The notes below the pieces were generated by a model. That model was given only the letters and a program-made list of their open reading frames with translations, was not told where the DNA came from and did not search any database. A program made the position numbers and the translations under genes. From assembly GCA_021442155.1 (NCBI GenBank), contig CM038221.1:27247906-27311905 (forward strand): a stretch of 64,000 nucleotides of DNA, read 5' to 3'. Positions 1-13,100 of the stretch are shown here, in pieces (position 1 is the stretch's first letter; the number at the start of each line of letters is the position of its first letter). The DNA comes from Cymbidium sinense (Eukaryota; Streptophyta; Magnoliopsida; Asparagales; Orchidaceae).

Positions 1-597
1 AATTCCTTTCTAGTTAGGTTTATTAGGGTTTAGGCATGTAATTTCTAGATAATACTTATCCTCTCATGAATCCGTTACAACAACAACAACAAGAAACCTT
101 TATCCCACTAAGTGGGGTCGGCTACATGAATCCTTCGTCTCCATTGTGTCCTCTCATGAATCCATTAGTTAGATTTAAATTAGAATTTAGAATTAGTTAG
201 CTAATATTTCTTGTTAATTACTAAGTGGTTAATCAAATATAACAATTGATAACCTACTACAAATTGTTCTTTTTGTTTCTTTTTTTCACCGATGTTTCAA
301 GCCTCCTTTTTCCTGTTGTGAGCATCGACAGTAATGCATCTTCTTGTTGGCAAAGGAGGTCAATTAGCAAAAGGCATGTTTTATCTTTATTCCATATTTT
401 CCTTCTTTTATCTTCTCTCCTTTCTTTGCATCTTCTGTCTTTTTCTCCTTTGGGGTGACTGCTTTAATCCTGGAGCTTAATACTGATTTTAATCAACTTT
501 TGGTGAGGTTAATGCTGATTTAAACACAATTCATTCTCCGCATCTAATTTTTGTATTTTTGCTCTATCATTGGAGCTGGACTAGCTTCAGGACCCAG
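1..597 (+). promoter_or_regulatory. Upstream region and probable 5' leader of DEAH1
   Basis: AT-rich DNA without a coding signal apart from a LINE scrap at 78-148. A pyrimidine-rich tract at about 378-460 (repeated TTCTTT/CTTCTC) resembles the Y-patch and leader of plant promoters. No convincing TATA box or start site can be fixed. The short open frame at 246-458 is low-complexity and not supported. Confidence 0.35.
59..167 (-). mobile_element. 71-bp 5'-truncated RTE LINE 3' end with target duplication
   Basis: Bases 78-148 carry the reverse complement of the RTE 3' terminus: (CAA)n, then the CCCACTAAGTGGGG palindrome and GGCTACATGAATCC. The flanks 59-77 and 149-167 are a near-perfect 19-bp direct repeat (TCCTCTCATGAATCC then G/A then TTA), the expected target-site duplication. 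It is a very short insertion about 0.9 kb upstream of the DEAH1 ATG. Confidence 0.85.
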
Positions 598-1017
598 GTA
601 GTCTCTCTCTATCACTCTCTTTCTGTCTCCTAGCCCTCTTTGCCCGCAGATTTTAAATTAGCTAATTCTCTTTTCATATAATTGGCATTTAAAGCTTTTG
701 TGGTATTTTTGTTCAAAAATTGACTTACCCTATGCTTTCCCTCTAAGGTTTCAATGCCCATTAAAGTCGTCAAGCATGTTTGCTCAATTATCTTGAGTTA
801 AGTTCTTGAAAATGATGGTGATTAGGGTTTGTAATTTGTAAGATTAATCTAAGCCTGACTTGACTAAAGTGCAATGCAGATTTTATTTCTTGTATAATTA
901 TAATAGTTCCATTCATATGTATGCGATTTGTGGTTTATATCTTGTTTATGTGTAAAGAGCATTGTCCCTAACAACGCTAGATATAACCATGTTTTATCTA
1001 TGGTTCCTCTTATGCAG
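598..1017 (+). other. Probable 5'-UTR intron of DEAH1
   Basis: CCCAG followed by GTAGTC at 598, and CTTATGCAG ending at 1017, frame a T-rich 420-bp stretch that ends 12 bases before the ATG. Leader introns are common in plants. It is inferred only from splice-like sites. Confidence 0.45.
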
Positions 1018-1029
1018 TGAGTCCTAATC

Positions 1030-1129
1030 ATGGCTAATGAAGGCTACCTAAAGACTTGGGTTTCTGACAAGCTGATGTCACTTATGGGATACTCCAAGAG
1101 TGTGGTAGTTCAATATGTTATCCGGCTAT
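1030..1129 (+). CDS. DEAH1: DEAH1 exon 1
   Basis: Holds the ATG and 33 codons plus one base. It reads [20 protein letters not shown], the most conserved start of plant DEAH1 proteins. The donor is GTAAGC at 1130 (phase 1). Reading on into the intron gives a longer open frame to 1257, which is not coding. Confidence 0.92.
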
Positions 1130-4100
1130 GTAAGCATCAATATTCACTAATTTTTTGCCTTCAAAATGGATATTCAATTGTGCTTAACTTGCTTTCTTGG
1201 TTTCATTCAATTGAGTCTATACAAATCAAGGAATTAATAATTAGAAAAAATAAATAATCAAAGTAGCATAATTATAAAATAATTATAATCATGATTATAT
1301 TAGTGCATGAGATGGTTGGAAGTTGGAACTGTTTTTAGTTTTAATTTAGCTTATTTTTTGTGTTAAACAATGTTTTACTTTCATTTTTGGTTGAATTTTT
1401 AGACTAACTTTGAATGTTAATACAAATTGTTTGTTCTTCATATAAATATGCCAACACGTGTATTTAAATAAATACTTTCATCATAAATAAATAACAAGTT
1501 GGAACTATATAATTATAATTTAATTGCCTTTAATATTGAGCGGGTTGGCATTTAACATGTCATGGAACTGTAAAAGGATGCATAGCCCATTTGTTGGAGG
1601 ACATGTTCAGATTTTTGAGGTCACTAGTTTGAGCAACATAATTTGTAATTTATTCCCCACCATTTTCAAAAAAAATTTATGCAGCAAATAAAATAATTAA
1701 AATAGTTTGCTTTGTTAATTTTGTGTCAGGATTTTAATTAGTCTTCTTAAAAGGCCTAGTTAGTGTGCTTTTTATTGGTGGATAGTATAGCATTTAGTAA
1801 AAATAATTGTAAAATATTTGATGTGATTAAACTTGACTAAGTGCTGATATTTTATATTGTTTTTATTATATACATGAAAATATTTTGTAATGCATATATA
1901 AATAAAATTATAAATTCAGCTCATATTAGACGAAAAAAAAACTCTAATAATTTTAAACCACTTTAATTAAATTGGTGCCAGTTTTCCATTTATTTTAATA
2001 GTTAAAAATTATTTTAAATGAAGTTCTTGTGAAATGAAATTATAAATAGACAATGTGAAAACTATATATATCAAAATATTTTAGGGTATTATTACATAAT
2101 CAAAGTATAGTTAGATGAATAAGATTGGATAAGATTCATAACAAACAAATGAAATAAAACATTTAACAATAAATAAAAGAATAACAATAACACAAATGAT
2201 TTAATCTGTTTGTTAAATGGTTGATGCGGTGTAGAAATTTGAAAGCACTGTTTGGAAGAGTAAAGAATTGAATAAAATGGTTGATTTGGTGTGCTTTTTT
2301 AGTTGGTTGTATATAATCACTAAAAATTGATGCCAAATGTTAAAAACAATAAAATAAAATAAATGCTAATATTTTATATTATTCTTTTTGCTTAAGTTAT
2401 GGATGTTCTTACTAGGTATTTATAGGAAGGTGTACCTTGGTGTATGCTTTTTGTTGATGACATTCTTTTTGTTGATAAGATTGGAGAGGGAGTTTGAAAG
2501 AAATTTGAATTATGGAGGTCAACCTTAGAGTCTAAAGGTTTTCATTTGAGTAGGTCTAAAACTGAATATACGGAGTGTAATTTTAGTTGTAGAAGTTCTA
2601 GTGGTTGGATGATCGAGTTATTAAAAAGAGTGAGCATTTCAGATATCTAGGCTCTATTGTTCAAAATGATGGAGAAATAGATGGAGATGTTATCGGTAGA
2701 ATTCAAGTTCGATGGTTGAAGTGGAGGAATGCATCTGGTCTGTTGTGTGATAGAAAAGTACTACTCTTGAGGGAAAAAATTATAAGATGGTGGTAAGACC
2801 TGCAATGATTTACGGTGCAGAATGTTGTCCAGTAAAGGAGAAGCATAAGACTAAGTTAAGTGTTGCAGCGATGAGGATGCTTTGATGGTGCTTTACTCTT
2901 ATAGATAAAATGCGAAATGAGTATGTTCGGGAAAAGGTTGGAGTAGGTGTAGTGGCAGATAAGATTAGAGCGAGTTGCCTTAGATGGTTTGGCCACATAA
3001 AGTGTTGGCTATTCGATGATCGGTTAGGAGAGTAGACATATTAGATTTTCCTTATGTTAAAAAAGGTAGAGATGGACCTAAAAAGTTTTGATTAAGTTGT
3101 ATAAAAAATGACCTTAGTTTATTAGAATTAAATGAGAATTTGACACATAATAGGACACAATGGAGAAGAATGATTTATGTAGCTGACCTCGCATAGTGGG
3201 ATAAAGGCTTGTTGTTTTTGTTTATTTTAAAATAGATATAGAAATGAAATCATAAATTGGCCAACTCATGTTAGATGAAAATGTTTAATCTTTCTAAATC
3301 ACATAAATTTAACCATGTTTGAATTTTTAATTGTTAAAAAAAATTTAAAATGAATTAACATTTAATAAGTTCTAATACTAATAAATAGCCATGACTTCTT
3401 TCTTTAATATTATTGTTGTTGCGTGCTAGAAAACCAGTCGCGGTAGAGTGAAAGTTTACGCCTTAGCCTTGTCGATTAGTCTAGCGGGTAAATAAGAAGC
3501 GACAGAGGACACTCAGGAAATTTTAACGTGGAAAACCTCGAAAGAGGAAAAACCACGGGCTAGGATAAAAGCTTATCCTTTTTAGTACAAAATCCTCCAG
3601 AATCGGGATTCTGAATTTGAAAGGACGGTATGTACAGCGATCGGTTATAATAGTTCTTGATGTTGGAGATCTTTGGGTACACGGTGGAAATCTTGGGGTA
3701 TAATTAGCGATGGCGGTGGTCGCGATCTTGCTGGGGATCTTCAAGCTTTAGAGCTTTCTCTCCTCACTTCACTTTTCCTCTTCTTCCTCGATGGGACTCT
3801 TCCTCTTCTTCCTTGCTTGACTTCCTTCTTCTTCTTGCTTGGTTCTTCTTCTTCTTGCGGGTTCTTGTTCTTCTTCACTTGCACTTCCTTCTTCTTCACT
3901 TGCTTGGACTCTTCTTCTTCTTCCTTGCTTTCGGGTTCTTGTTCTTCTTCACTTGCTTGACTTCCTTCTTCTTCACTTGCTTCACTTCACTTAGCTTAGC
4001 TTAGCTTGGCAGCCCCCCCAGTGAGGAGTGGCTTTTATAGATGGGAGGAGGATATTCTAGTAAATTCATGTAAGGCGTACCCTCCCCTCGTCGGACGGCT

Positions 4101-7100
4101 CGGGATGATTCCTTGATCATTTGATGTATTTTGAGCATTTGGATGCCCAAATGAAATCGAATTATGAGATCTTAAGCTCGTTAGATCCGGTTCGTCGAGC
4201 CTTCGATTTGACTATAAACACTCCATATTTGAGAGTTATTTTGGGATTTAATTGATATCAAAGATATTTTAAGTGTTTGATCTTGATCGGTTTGACTCAA
4301 TCATGCTCGCCAAGATTTGTGCTTTGGTGGTATTTTGAGTATCAATTGCCCCTATTTTTGGATGACATTAGCTTAATCATCAAAAATATATCGAATATAA
4401 AGTTTTAAAGCGTTTAAGGGACAGCTGAAGGCTACGTCGTCTGAGCGTCAGAGGCCTTGGCCTTGTAGTTACATGGCCTTAGCGTCCGCGACAGTGGCGG
4501 CCGTCCAGATCGAAGCGGGCGACATGGTAGCGTTCTTGTAGCCTTGGCCAGGTGGTTCGCCCATGGCCGAACCAGTGGTCGCCATGAGCCGCTTGGCCTT
4601 GGCCAGATTCGCCATGGCCTTCGCAGCCATTCATTGGTGAGAAATTAGATGTCGGTTGGTCATGAGCCATTCAGCGTCAGTTGGGTCAGCGTAACGGTTG
4701 AATTCCGAGCCATCGGGTGAACGATCCGGGTTCGTGCAGGCGGAGCAGCGCTGCCTTAGCGCTCTGTAGCCAGCGCCCAGAACTTGGCCCAGCCAGAACC
4801 CAGTGAGTTTGAGCGTTTGGCCGTTTTGAGGTTTTTACCGTTTTGCCTTATGGGTTATAAATACCCCAGGATGAAGGAGAGGCACATTTTCCTTCTCCCT
4901 TTCTTCTTGAGTGAGGTTCTTTGGAGTGATCGAGGTGATCAAGCGTCGAGGGAAGCGATCAAAAGCGGCGTCGTGGTTCCGGTTCTGCCCGTCGTTCCGG
5001 CCCGTCGGATCGTCACAGGTTAGAAGCGATCAAGGCCACGATACGTCGTGGTTCAGTTCACCGACCTCGTCCGGTTCGCAGCTCGTCGGATCGTCACGTT
5101 AGGAAGCGATCAAGGCCCACGATTCGTGGTTCAGTTCCGACCTCGTCAGGTTCGCCGTCGGATCGTCACGGGTTAGAGCGGTCAAGAGCCTGATCGTCGT
5201 GGTTCGGTTTCCGACCGTCGGTTCGCAGCCGTCGGATCGTCGGTTAGGAAGGCGTCGAAGGCCCACGATGCGTCGTGGTTCCGGTTTCCGACCTCGTCCG
5301 TTCGCGCCGTCGGATCGTCAGGTTAGGAGGCGGTCAGCCACGGTATCGTGGTTCGGTTCCGGCCTCGTCCGTTCTTGGCCGTCGGATCGTCGGGTTAGAG
5401 GCGGTCGAGGCCACGGTACGTCGTGGTTCCGGTTTCCGACCTCGTCGTTCGGCGTCGGATCGTCAGGTTAGAGCGATCAAGGCCACGGTACATCGTGGTT
5501 CCGGTTTCCCGGCCTCGTCCGGTTTACTGGCCCCGTCGGATCGTCTGGGTTAGGAAGCGATCGAGGCCGATGCGTCGTGGTTCGTTCCGACCTCGTCCGG
5601 TTCGCGTCGGATCGTCAGGTTAGGAAGCGATCAAGGCCCTGCGTCGTGGTTCCAGTTTCGACCTCGTCGTTCTTGTCGTCGGATCGTCAGGTTAAGGCGG
5701 TCGATGCGTCGTGGTTCGGTTCCGACCTCGTCGGCCGTCGGATCGTTTGGGTTAGGAAGCGGTCAGCCGATGCTCGTGGTTCGGTTTGACCTCGTCGTCG
5801 AGTCGGATCGTCGGGTTAGGGATCAAGCCCGCGATCATCGTGGTTCGGTTCCGACTCGTCAGGTTCGGCGTCGGATCGTCGGGTTAGGAAGCGGTCAAAG
5901 ACTCGAAACGATGGAAGGTTCATAGTTGAAAATTGCCAAGGCGGGAAGTATCGATTAAAATTGTCTCATAACTCAGTTTACGTCGTGGGAAAAAATTTTA
6001 CTCAAACGTGCGTGAAGGAGTCAAAAGACGTCTCGTCGGAGTGATTCGAAGAAAACTCATAGTATGGCGGTGACGATATGCCTCTTTGTCACATCGATAG
6101 TTTAATGGTGTTTATGAAATTTTTCTTGATGAGTTGGTGGTATTGTGGCTCAAAGTCATCGAACGTTAGCCTCCAGAGTACTACTATTTCGAGATGACTC
6201 TTCGTCTTTGGGTGCGATTCCACTGGCTCTGGTGATTGAGATTTTCAAAAAATGTGTGGCTTTGATGCAATTTTGTTTGAGCTTTAATGGTCATTATTGG
6301 TTTATTCTTGAGAGCATGGGGTTACTTTGACATCGAATACTTGTATGTAGATTCATGTGATGCTCAGGCGTTCTTATCGGTATAAAGCTGGATATAATTT
6401 TCACGGATCGTCAAAACTTGGTCTAGGATTTTTTTATGTGAAGAATGAGTGGGGCCTTCCTGAGAAATGGGGAAGATTGAATGATCTTCCGGATCCGTCG
6501 CTGATATCGGATGATATTAGCAACTCTTAATATTCACGATGTGGGAAGCTTGCACATGAGTTGCATTACGATAAATATATAGTTGAAGATAGGATGTTTA
6601 AGGTTGGTCTTTATCCGGCGGAAGGTCTCATGCTCTCGTTGAAGAGAAAGGTGGCGAGTTCTCCTCATACTCATAGGGTTCTCGAAGCCTATCCGCGAAT
6701 CCTGGCGGTAGCAATGTTCCATCTTCTGAGAAGAGGAGACTTCGTGTTGAAATGGTTATGCTCGTGGAGATGATGTTCACAGCATCGAGAGTTTATTTTC
6801 GACTCATGATGGGGAGTTCGTTACTCTATAGAGGAGGTATTAAATCACATATGTCTTGGGCGTCAGCAGGCGGATGAATTAGTGCGTTGTTTTTTTACGC
6901 CTTATTCTTCTATGTAACATTAGTGCGATGATGATTTTTTTCTTTTTTTTTTTTTTTTTTAGGTAACTTCGGTCATTAGACTTACGGCTCATTTGAGTGT
7001 TGCCTTAGATGAATGGAATCTTGAATTTGTGAAGATAAAATATCTGCGAGTATGGCGAAGGATGAATGATAAAGCTAAGAAGTGGTGACCTTGGAGTGGT

Positions 7101-10100
7101 TGGTGAGTGTAAAGGTGGCGAATATGTGACTTCTTTTTTCAGTGTTAGGAGGTGGAGCGCTCGTGATGGTGATTGGCGAGCGAGACTTCATAAGGAGAAG
7201 AGATCAGGCACTAGGATAAGAAAAGCATTACAAGATCGTCTTTTCGAAAGAGCATAAAATGTCGAGGAAAAGAGATGCCAAGGCGGTGGAAGACTTCAAG
7301 AATTCCGGCTTATCGTTAATGAAGATTTTATCGGGAAGCTTCGTAATATATTTGATGTTGAAGTGAAGGATTTGGCAGCGGTGTTTAGAGGAGGCTTCAT
7401 CAGAGGGTTTGAAAGAATTAGATGCGGTACATGAGGCGGGGCCAAAATTGAGGATATTTCTCCCGTGACTCGAAGATCCTTCACCGGTGAAGATGAAGGA
7501 GTTGTGAGTGGGCTCAGGGGCGTCTCAGTGATGAGGATATCGATATTATGTAGCATTGGTTATGGATGTCTTTCTTGTCATTTGTTATGTAATGTCATTA
7601 TCGTGTATCGATCTTAATTCCTTCTTATATCATCATATTAGTCTTTGATGATACGGATATACCCTCTCTTTTTTACCCTTTTTTTTTTTCATCTTGTTTT
7701 CACTCATCAGGGTAATTGGTTGAAATATTATTTGGCGTTCTAATATGGGTGAGTTGGATCCATGAGGACTTCGACTATCAATTTGTGTCCAGTGTTGCTT
7801 TCGATGATATTAAGGTGGGAAGTCCGAGGACCTTGACCTTTCGGTTGTTTGTCGAGTTTTGCTCGATGACATTAACGTATGGAAGGTCGTGGGAATCCAG
7901 GACCTTTTGACCTTTCACGGGTTGTTTGTCGAGTTTTGCTCGATGACATTAACGTATGGAAGAGGTCGTGGGAAGTCCATGAGGACCCTTTCTGGGTTGT
8001 TTGTCGAGTTTTTTGCTCGATGGCGTTAACAGTATGGAAGAAGGTCCGATCAATCCCAGGATTGATCATGTCTCCATGGAGATGTAACATGAGTTGTATA
8101 TTTCTCGAGGGGAGGAAAAGTAAAGAGAAAGTAAATCTGGCGTGAATTCACTAGTTGATGATATAATCATAAGACACGGGTATGAAGAGAAAATGAGAAC
8201 AACAACAACGCGACAACAACAATATGACAACAACTTTAAGGTGGGGGTTATCTGAGGATGAAATAATGACGAGATAAAGTCATAATAATTATGCGATGTA
8301 AGAGTTCGATAATATTTTGAAGATTCTTAGTATTCCAAGTTCAGGTAGAGTTTTTCCTTACGGGTCCTTGAGCTTGAGCGTTCACAGCTTGACCATAGCT
8401 ATAACCACATACGGACCATCCCGGAGGGTGAGAGTTTATTCGGGGTTTTACTGCTGACCTCGAGACTTCAGCGGGACCAAGTCCAAACGAGATATGGGGC
8501 GAGGTTTCACTCTTACGTTGAAGTGGCGAGCTACCGTTGGTGATAGGGCGGTCCAGAAGTAGAGGCCATATCACGAGTTTGGGGAGTAGATCTGGTCTTT
8601 GCGGAGTTTTCTTCATTACTATGATCAAAAAAGCGGACTCTTGGACTTGGAACCCGATATCCCGGTATGATAGCTTACGTACCAAAACACAAGTTATCTG
8701 TGTCTCGGTTGGGGTTCGTGGCGTGGTGCGGTAGGCAAAGAACATTGGGAAGCTCATCATTTTCCTTCTCGAGGCGTGTTTTAGTCCTTTGAGTATGGTC
8801 TATTGGTAACCGGTTTGCCCATTAGTTTGAGGATGTCTTCTGAGGTATGCGGCTGAATGTGAAGATCTTTGCAAAAGGGCGTAAAGACTTTTCGATAAAT
8901 TGAGTTCCATTGTCGGTGATGATCTTTGCGGGAGAAGGCCAATCGACATATTATATTTTTCGGACAAATTGTTTGGCATTTGCCTCTGTGATTTTAGCGA
9001 GTGGTTCGGCCTACCCATTTGGTGAAGTAGTCGCTAGAATGATAAATTTTAGTTGCCGTCTTGTGGAAAAGGTCCCATGATATCAATCCCCAGCAAGGGC
9101 CATGGGCTTTGAATGGATGAGAGTTACGCATGCGGCATGTGAGGGAGGTTAGAATGCAATTGACAACTTAGCATTTCTTTGTGAACTCCAAGGCGTCTTG
9201 TTTCATTGTAGGCCAATAAAACCCTTGCCATGATTTTAAGGGCCAATGCTCTTCCTCCAGGTGTTCCCCACATATTCGAGTGAACCTCTTTTAGCAGCGT
9301 GTCGACCGAAGGTGGAAGGCATTTGAGATATGGAGGAGAAAGCTTCGCTTGTATAGTTCACCTCAATAATAGCAAAGTTTGAAGCTTGTCTTGGGAGGCG
9401 AGTTCTTGAAGTTGGATCTTCAGGAAGGGTTCCTTCTTGTAGAAAAGATAGGATCGGGTTTATCCATGAACGTTCCTTTTCCTCATCAATAGTTTGAATT
9501 ATCCATGGCCCTTGGATACTAGGAAAATGTATTTCTTCAACATGCTTTCTCTTAAATAGATCTCGGTGGTAGAGGTAGCAAGCTTAGCAAGCGTCGGCAG
9601 AGTATTCTTCTCTCGTAGTATGTGGATGATTTGATGTGTCTTGAAATGAGTAAGAAGAGATTTTACCAAGTGGAGATATTGCAGTTGAGGATTATGAGTA
9701 TTAAAATCTCCTCCAACTTGGGAGACAAGGCGGGAGTCGGTGTGAATTACTAAGTTTTGGGCTTCGATGGCGAGTCTCTACTGCGATGAGAGCCTCATAT
9801 TACCATGTTATTAGTTGCGGGGAATTTTAAGCGAAGTCCATTCTAGGGTATTTTCTTTGGGGAAACAAGTAGGATTCCAGACACCGATCTCCAAGCTCCA
9901 TAGAGAGTCCATCGAGGAGATGAAAGACATTAGCAGATAGCTCTTAGAGTTGGGTTGGTGCATTCCACTATAAAGTGCAAGTATTTGAGACTTTATGGCG
10001 TAGAGTAGAAAATTTATATCAAATTCTCCCAGTTCTGACCATTTGATCAATCTTCGGATGCTTGGTTTTTGTAAGATGGCCCTTAATGGTAAATCGATTA

Positions 10101-13100
10101 GATGGTGTGAGCTTGAAAGTATGGGCCTTAATTTTATTTGAAAATTAAGCTTGAGCCACTTTATCGCAAATGGATAACGACTTTCTATATCGAGAGAATT
10201 TTCTTGGCGTAATAAATTGGTTGTTGTGCCCCATCTTCTTCTCGCACTAAAGCGAGCTTATTGCGTGGGAAGAAAGCATAAGATATAAGTATAACGTTTC
10301 TCCTTGAATAGGTTTGGATAGCGGAGATGCTAGATATTCTTTTAGTTGCTCAAAAGCATCACATTCATCGGTCCATTGAAAATTATTATTTTTAGCTCCT
10401 TCAATATTTTAAAGAATGGCAAGTATTTGTCCCAGGCAGACTAGGAAGCGGGATAATGCGGCAATTCGACCATTCAAGCGTTGAGCGTCTTTGATATTCT
10501 TGAGGAATCATATCTTGGAGAGCTTTGATTTTTTTGAGGTTAGCCTATCCCGCGGTGAGTTACCATAAATCAGAAATTTTCAGGGTAACCCCAAAAGCAC
10601 ACTTGGTTGGGTTAAGTCGTATGTTATAAGCGTCGAAGGAGGTCAAAGCATGCTTCTAAGTCGAAATATGTTGTGACTTTTCTAAGCTTTTCACTAACAT
10701 GTCATCCACATACACCTCCATTGTGGCTTTAGCGGTCTTTAAAACCTTATTCATGAGGCGTTGATAGGTAGCACCGGCGTTTTTTAATCAAATGAATATA
10801 AACCTTTATATGTTTGAAACGCCGTAGCCTCTTCTTCATCTGGGTTCATCTTTATTTGATTGTACCTAATAAGCATCCAAAAAATCGAGCATTTGATGTC
10901 CTGTGGCCCACCACCGATCGATTCGAGGAAGAGGAAAACTATCCGCCTTATTAAGCGATAATCAACACACATCCTCCATGTTCCATTTGTTTTTTAACCA
11001 TGACAACATTTGCTAGGGGTAATGCACTTCGTATGAATCCCGCCATGAGCTTGTTAACTTCTTGTTCAATAGCAAGACGATCGGTGCAAAACTCCGCTTC
11101 TTTTGGATGATTGGTTTGAACGTTGGATTAATTTTGAGGGAGTGCGTGATTACATCGTGCCCCGATATCGCCGGACTCCAAGCAAATATGTCTTGATTCG
11201 TAAGAAATTTATATACTTTTCCCTTTGTTCTTCGAGTAAAGATCCCACTTGCACGCTCGTAATGGTTGGTCATCCGATAATGCTATTGAGAGTAAATCTT
11301 CTACTGTGGAAGCTTGAGGTACTCTTTCATCTCGAAAGTTAAGATCTTCGCGTCAAGGTGATGGAAGGGCGGTTGAGCTTGTCGAGATAACATGATCAGC
11401 TTGATTTCCACAAACCACCCCAACTCCACGGGTAGGAAATTTTATCTGATGAGGCATCAAGTGATAAGACCGAAAAATTGATTGGAGGGGCCTCCAAGAT
11501 TGCATTATATGCACCGACCACCACCATGAATTGTATTAAATGAGTCACTTGTCGAGGGAATTGGTAACAGGAAGAGTGATTGTCCTTCCGCCTGCATCGG
11601 GTGATTATCAAACCCATATAGTGGTCCAAAGGAGCTTGCTTTGCCCATGTTAAGAAAAGTTGAGTAAAATAAGACATCGCGTAATTTATCGATCAAAATT
11701 CTTAACGTATATATAGGATCACCGATCCCGCATGACAAGTGGATCTTGATGAGGGATATGGATTTCTAAGTCAGTCATTGAAAGTGATGGAATGATCAAT
11801 ACGAGACTCTTCATTTTCTTTGGAGGCGATGAACTTGATATGTAGTATCGATCCTCCGCGATTGTTTCATTTCTCACGATGATGATGAGCGGAGGGTGTT
11901 TGTGAGGTGGTTTCTAAACGATAGGTTTTTCATAACATGCGACGTAGTATTCATGAAAATGAGTTCGATTCGGCTTTCAAATTACCACTGATATGTTCTT
12001 CATCAATAGCCATCGTGAGGTTAACACGAGATGTGTCAGCGTGTATGTTTTTTTCCTCGAGGTTCACGTTGTTGATATGGGGTCGTGGAGGAGATCATGA
12101 CCTTCTTGCTTCTTGATGGGCCTGCCGTCCACATTTCGGGTATTTTGCGTTTCGCATATTGTTCAAATTGTCATGATGGCATTAATAGCTTCATCGGAGA
12201 TTTGTGCTTACTATGTCGGCATATGAGGACCGTGTCCGTGATTAATAGAAAGGTCGGACGGAGTCCTCCAAGGAAAACTCCTCTTAATAGTTCGTGTCTA
12301 CCTGAAGCGAGCTTCTAAAGAGAACCTCTGAAGTATTCTTTGAGTGATTCACCCTCGCTCGTAATATGAAAGATGGGAGGAATCTTTAATGATTCTGATT
12401 TGAAATGAACTGCTCCACAAAGAACCCGGCGAGTTCTTAAAGGTATGGATGGATCCCTTGGAAGAGAATAGAACCAGCGCGAGCTTGCCCTTTGAGGGTA
12501 ACGGAAAGACCGACAAAGCAAGGTGTCGAGCTCGTTGGATATGCATGATAGTCCCGTAATGGTCGATGTGTTCGTGGGTCGGTTGCCCCATCATAGAATC
12601 AATGCTCTAAGCTTGAAACCTACGGAATTGGATGTTGAAGAATGACTTGCCTAAAGGTGAGGACTCATAACCGCGGTGAAGATGATTGCCTTGAAGGTGA
12701 AATTCATCTATTAGCCGTCTCGCAATGTCATGGCGGATTAACAAGATGAGCATTGTGAAGCTATCAACAACGATCGGTGGATTAGTAACCCGAGCGACGC
12801 GATGGATGAGTGGAACTAAGGTCAAGGAGATCGGCACTCCATGCGAGGAACTCCTGTCGGAGGATTAGCGCTTTGACCTCCTCCGCAACGACCGATCTTG
12901 GGGAGATATGTTTGCCGTAGTAGCGCCGTTGTAATCCTTGCAAAAGCGGATCATTTTATTTTGAGACTCCTCCATTCGACGACCCATCTTCCAAAGAGAT
13001 TCCGCCCGCCTCAACTTGGCCCCTTGGTTCGTGGATGGGTTTTGAGAATGACGGAGTTGGAGCGGAAGTTCCCGACGAGTGTTGTTTATTGGCCATAACG

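Noticed and set aside
1030..1257. 75-aa single-exon protein from the DEAH1 ATG
   Set aside because: Similarity to DEAH1 stops at the GTAAGC donor; the remainder is intron read-through.
3673..4004. Open frames rich in Leu/Phe/Ser, and the same at 13425-13848
   Set aside because: They translate the CTT-rich tract of the two LTRs; composition only.
5199..5925. Overlapping open frames of 66-92 aa with Arg/Ser-rich translations
   Set aside because: They are reading frames through the CpG minisatellite, with repeated words and no independent protein signal.
8161..8240. CRISPR-like or short-repeat array of ACAACAAC words
   Set aside because: It is (ACA)n simple sequence within a plant retroelement, with no regular spacers.
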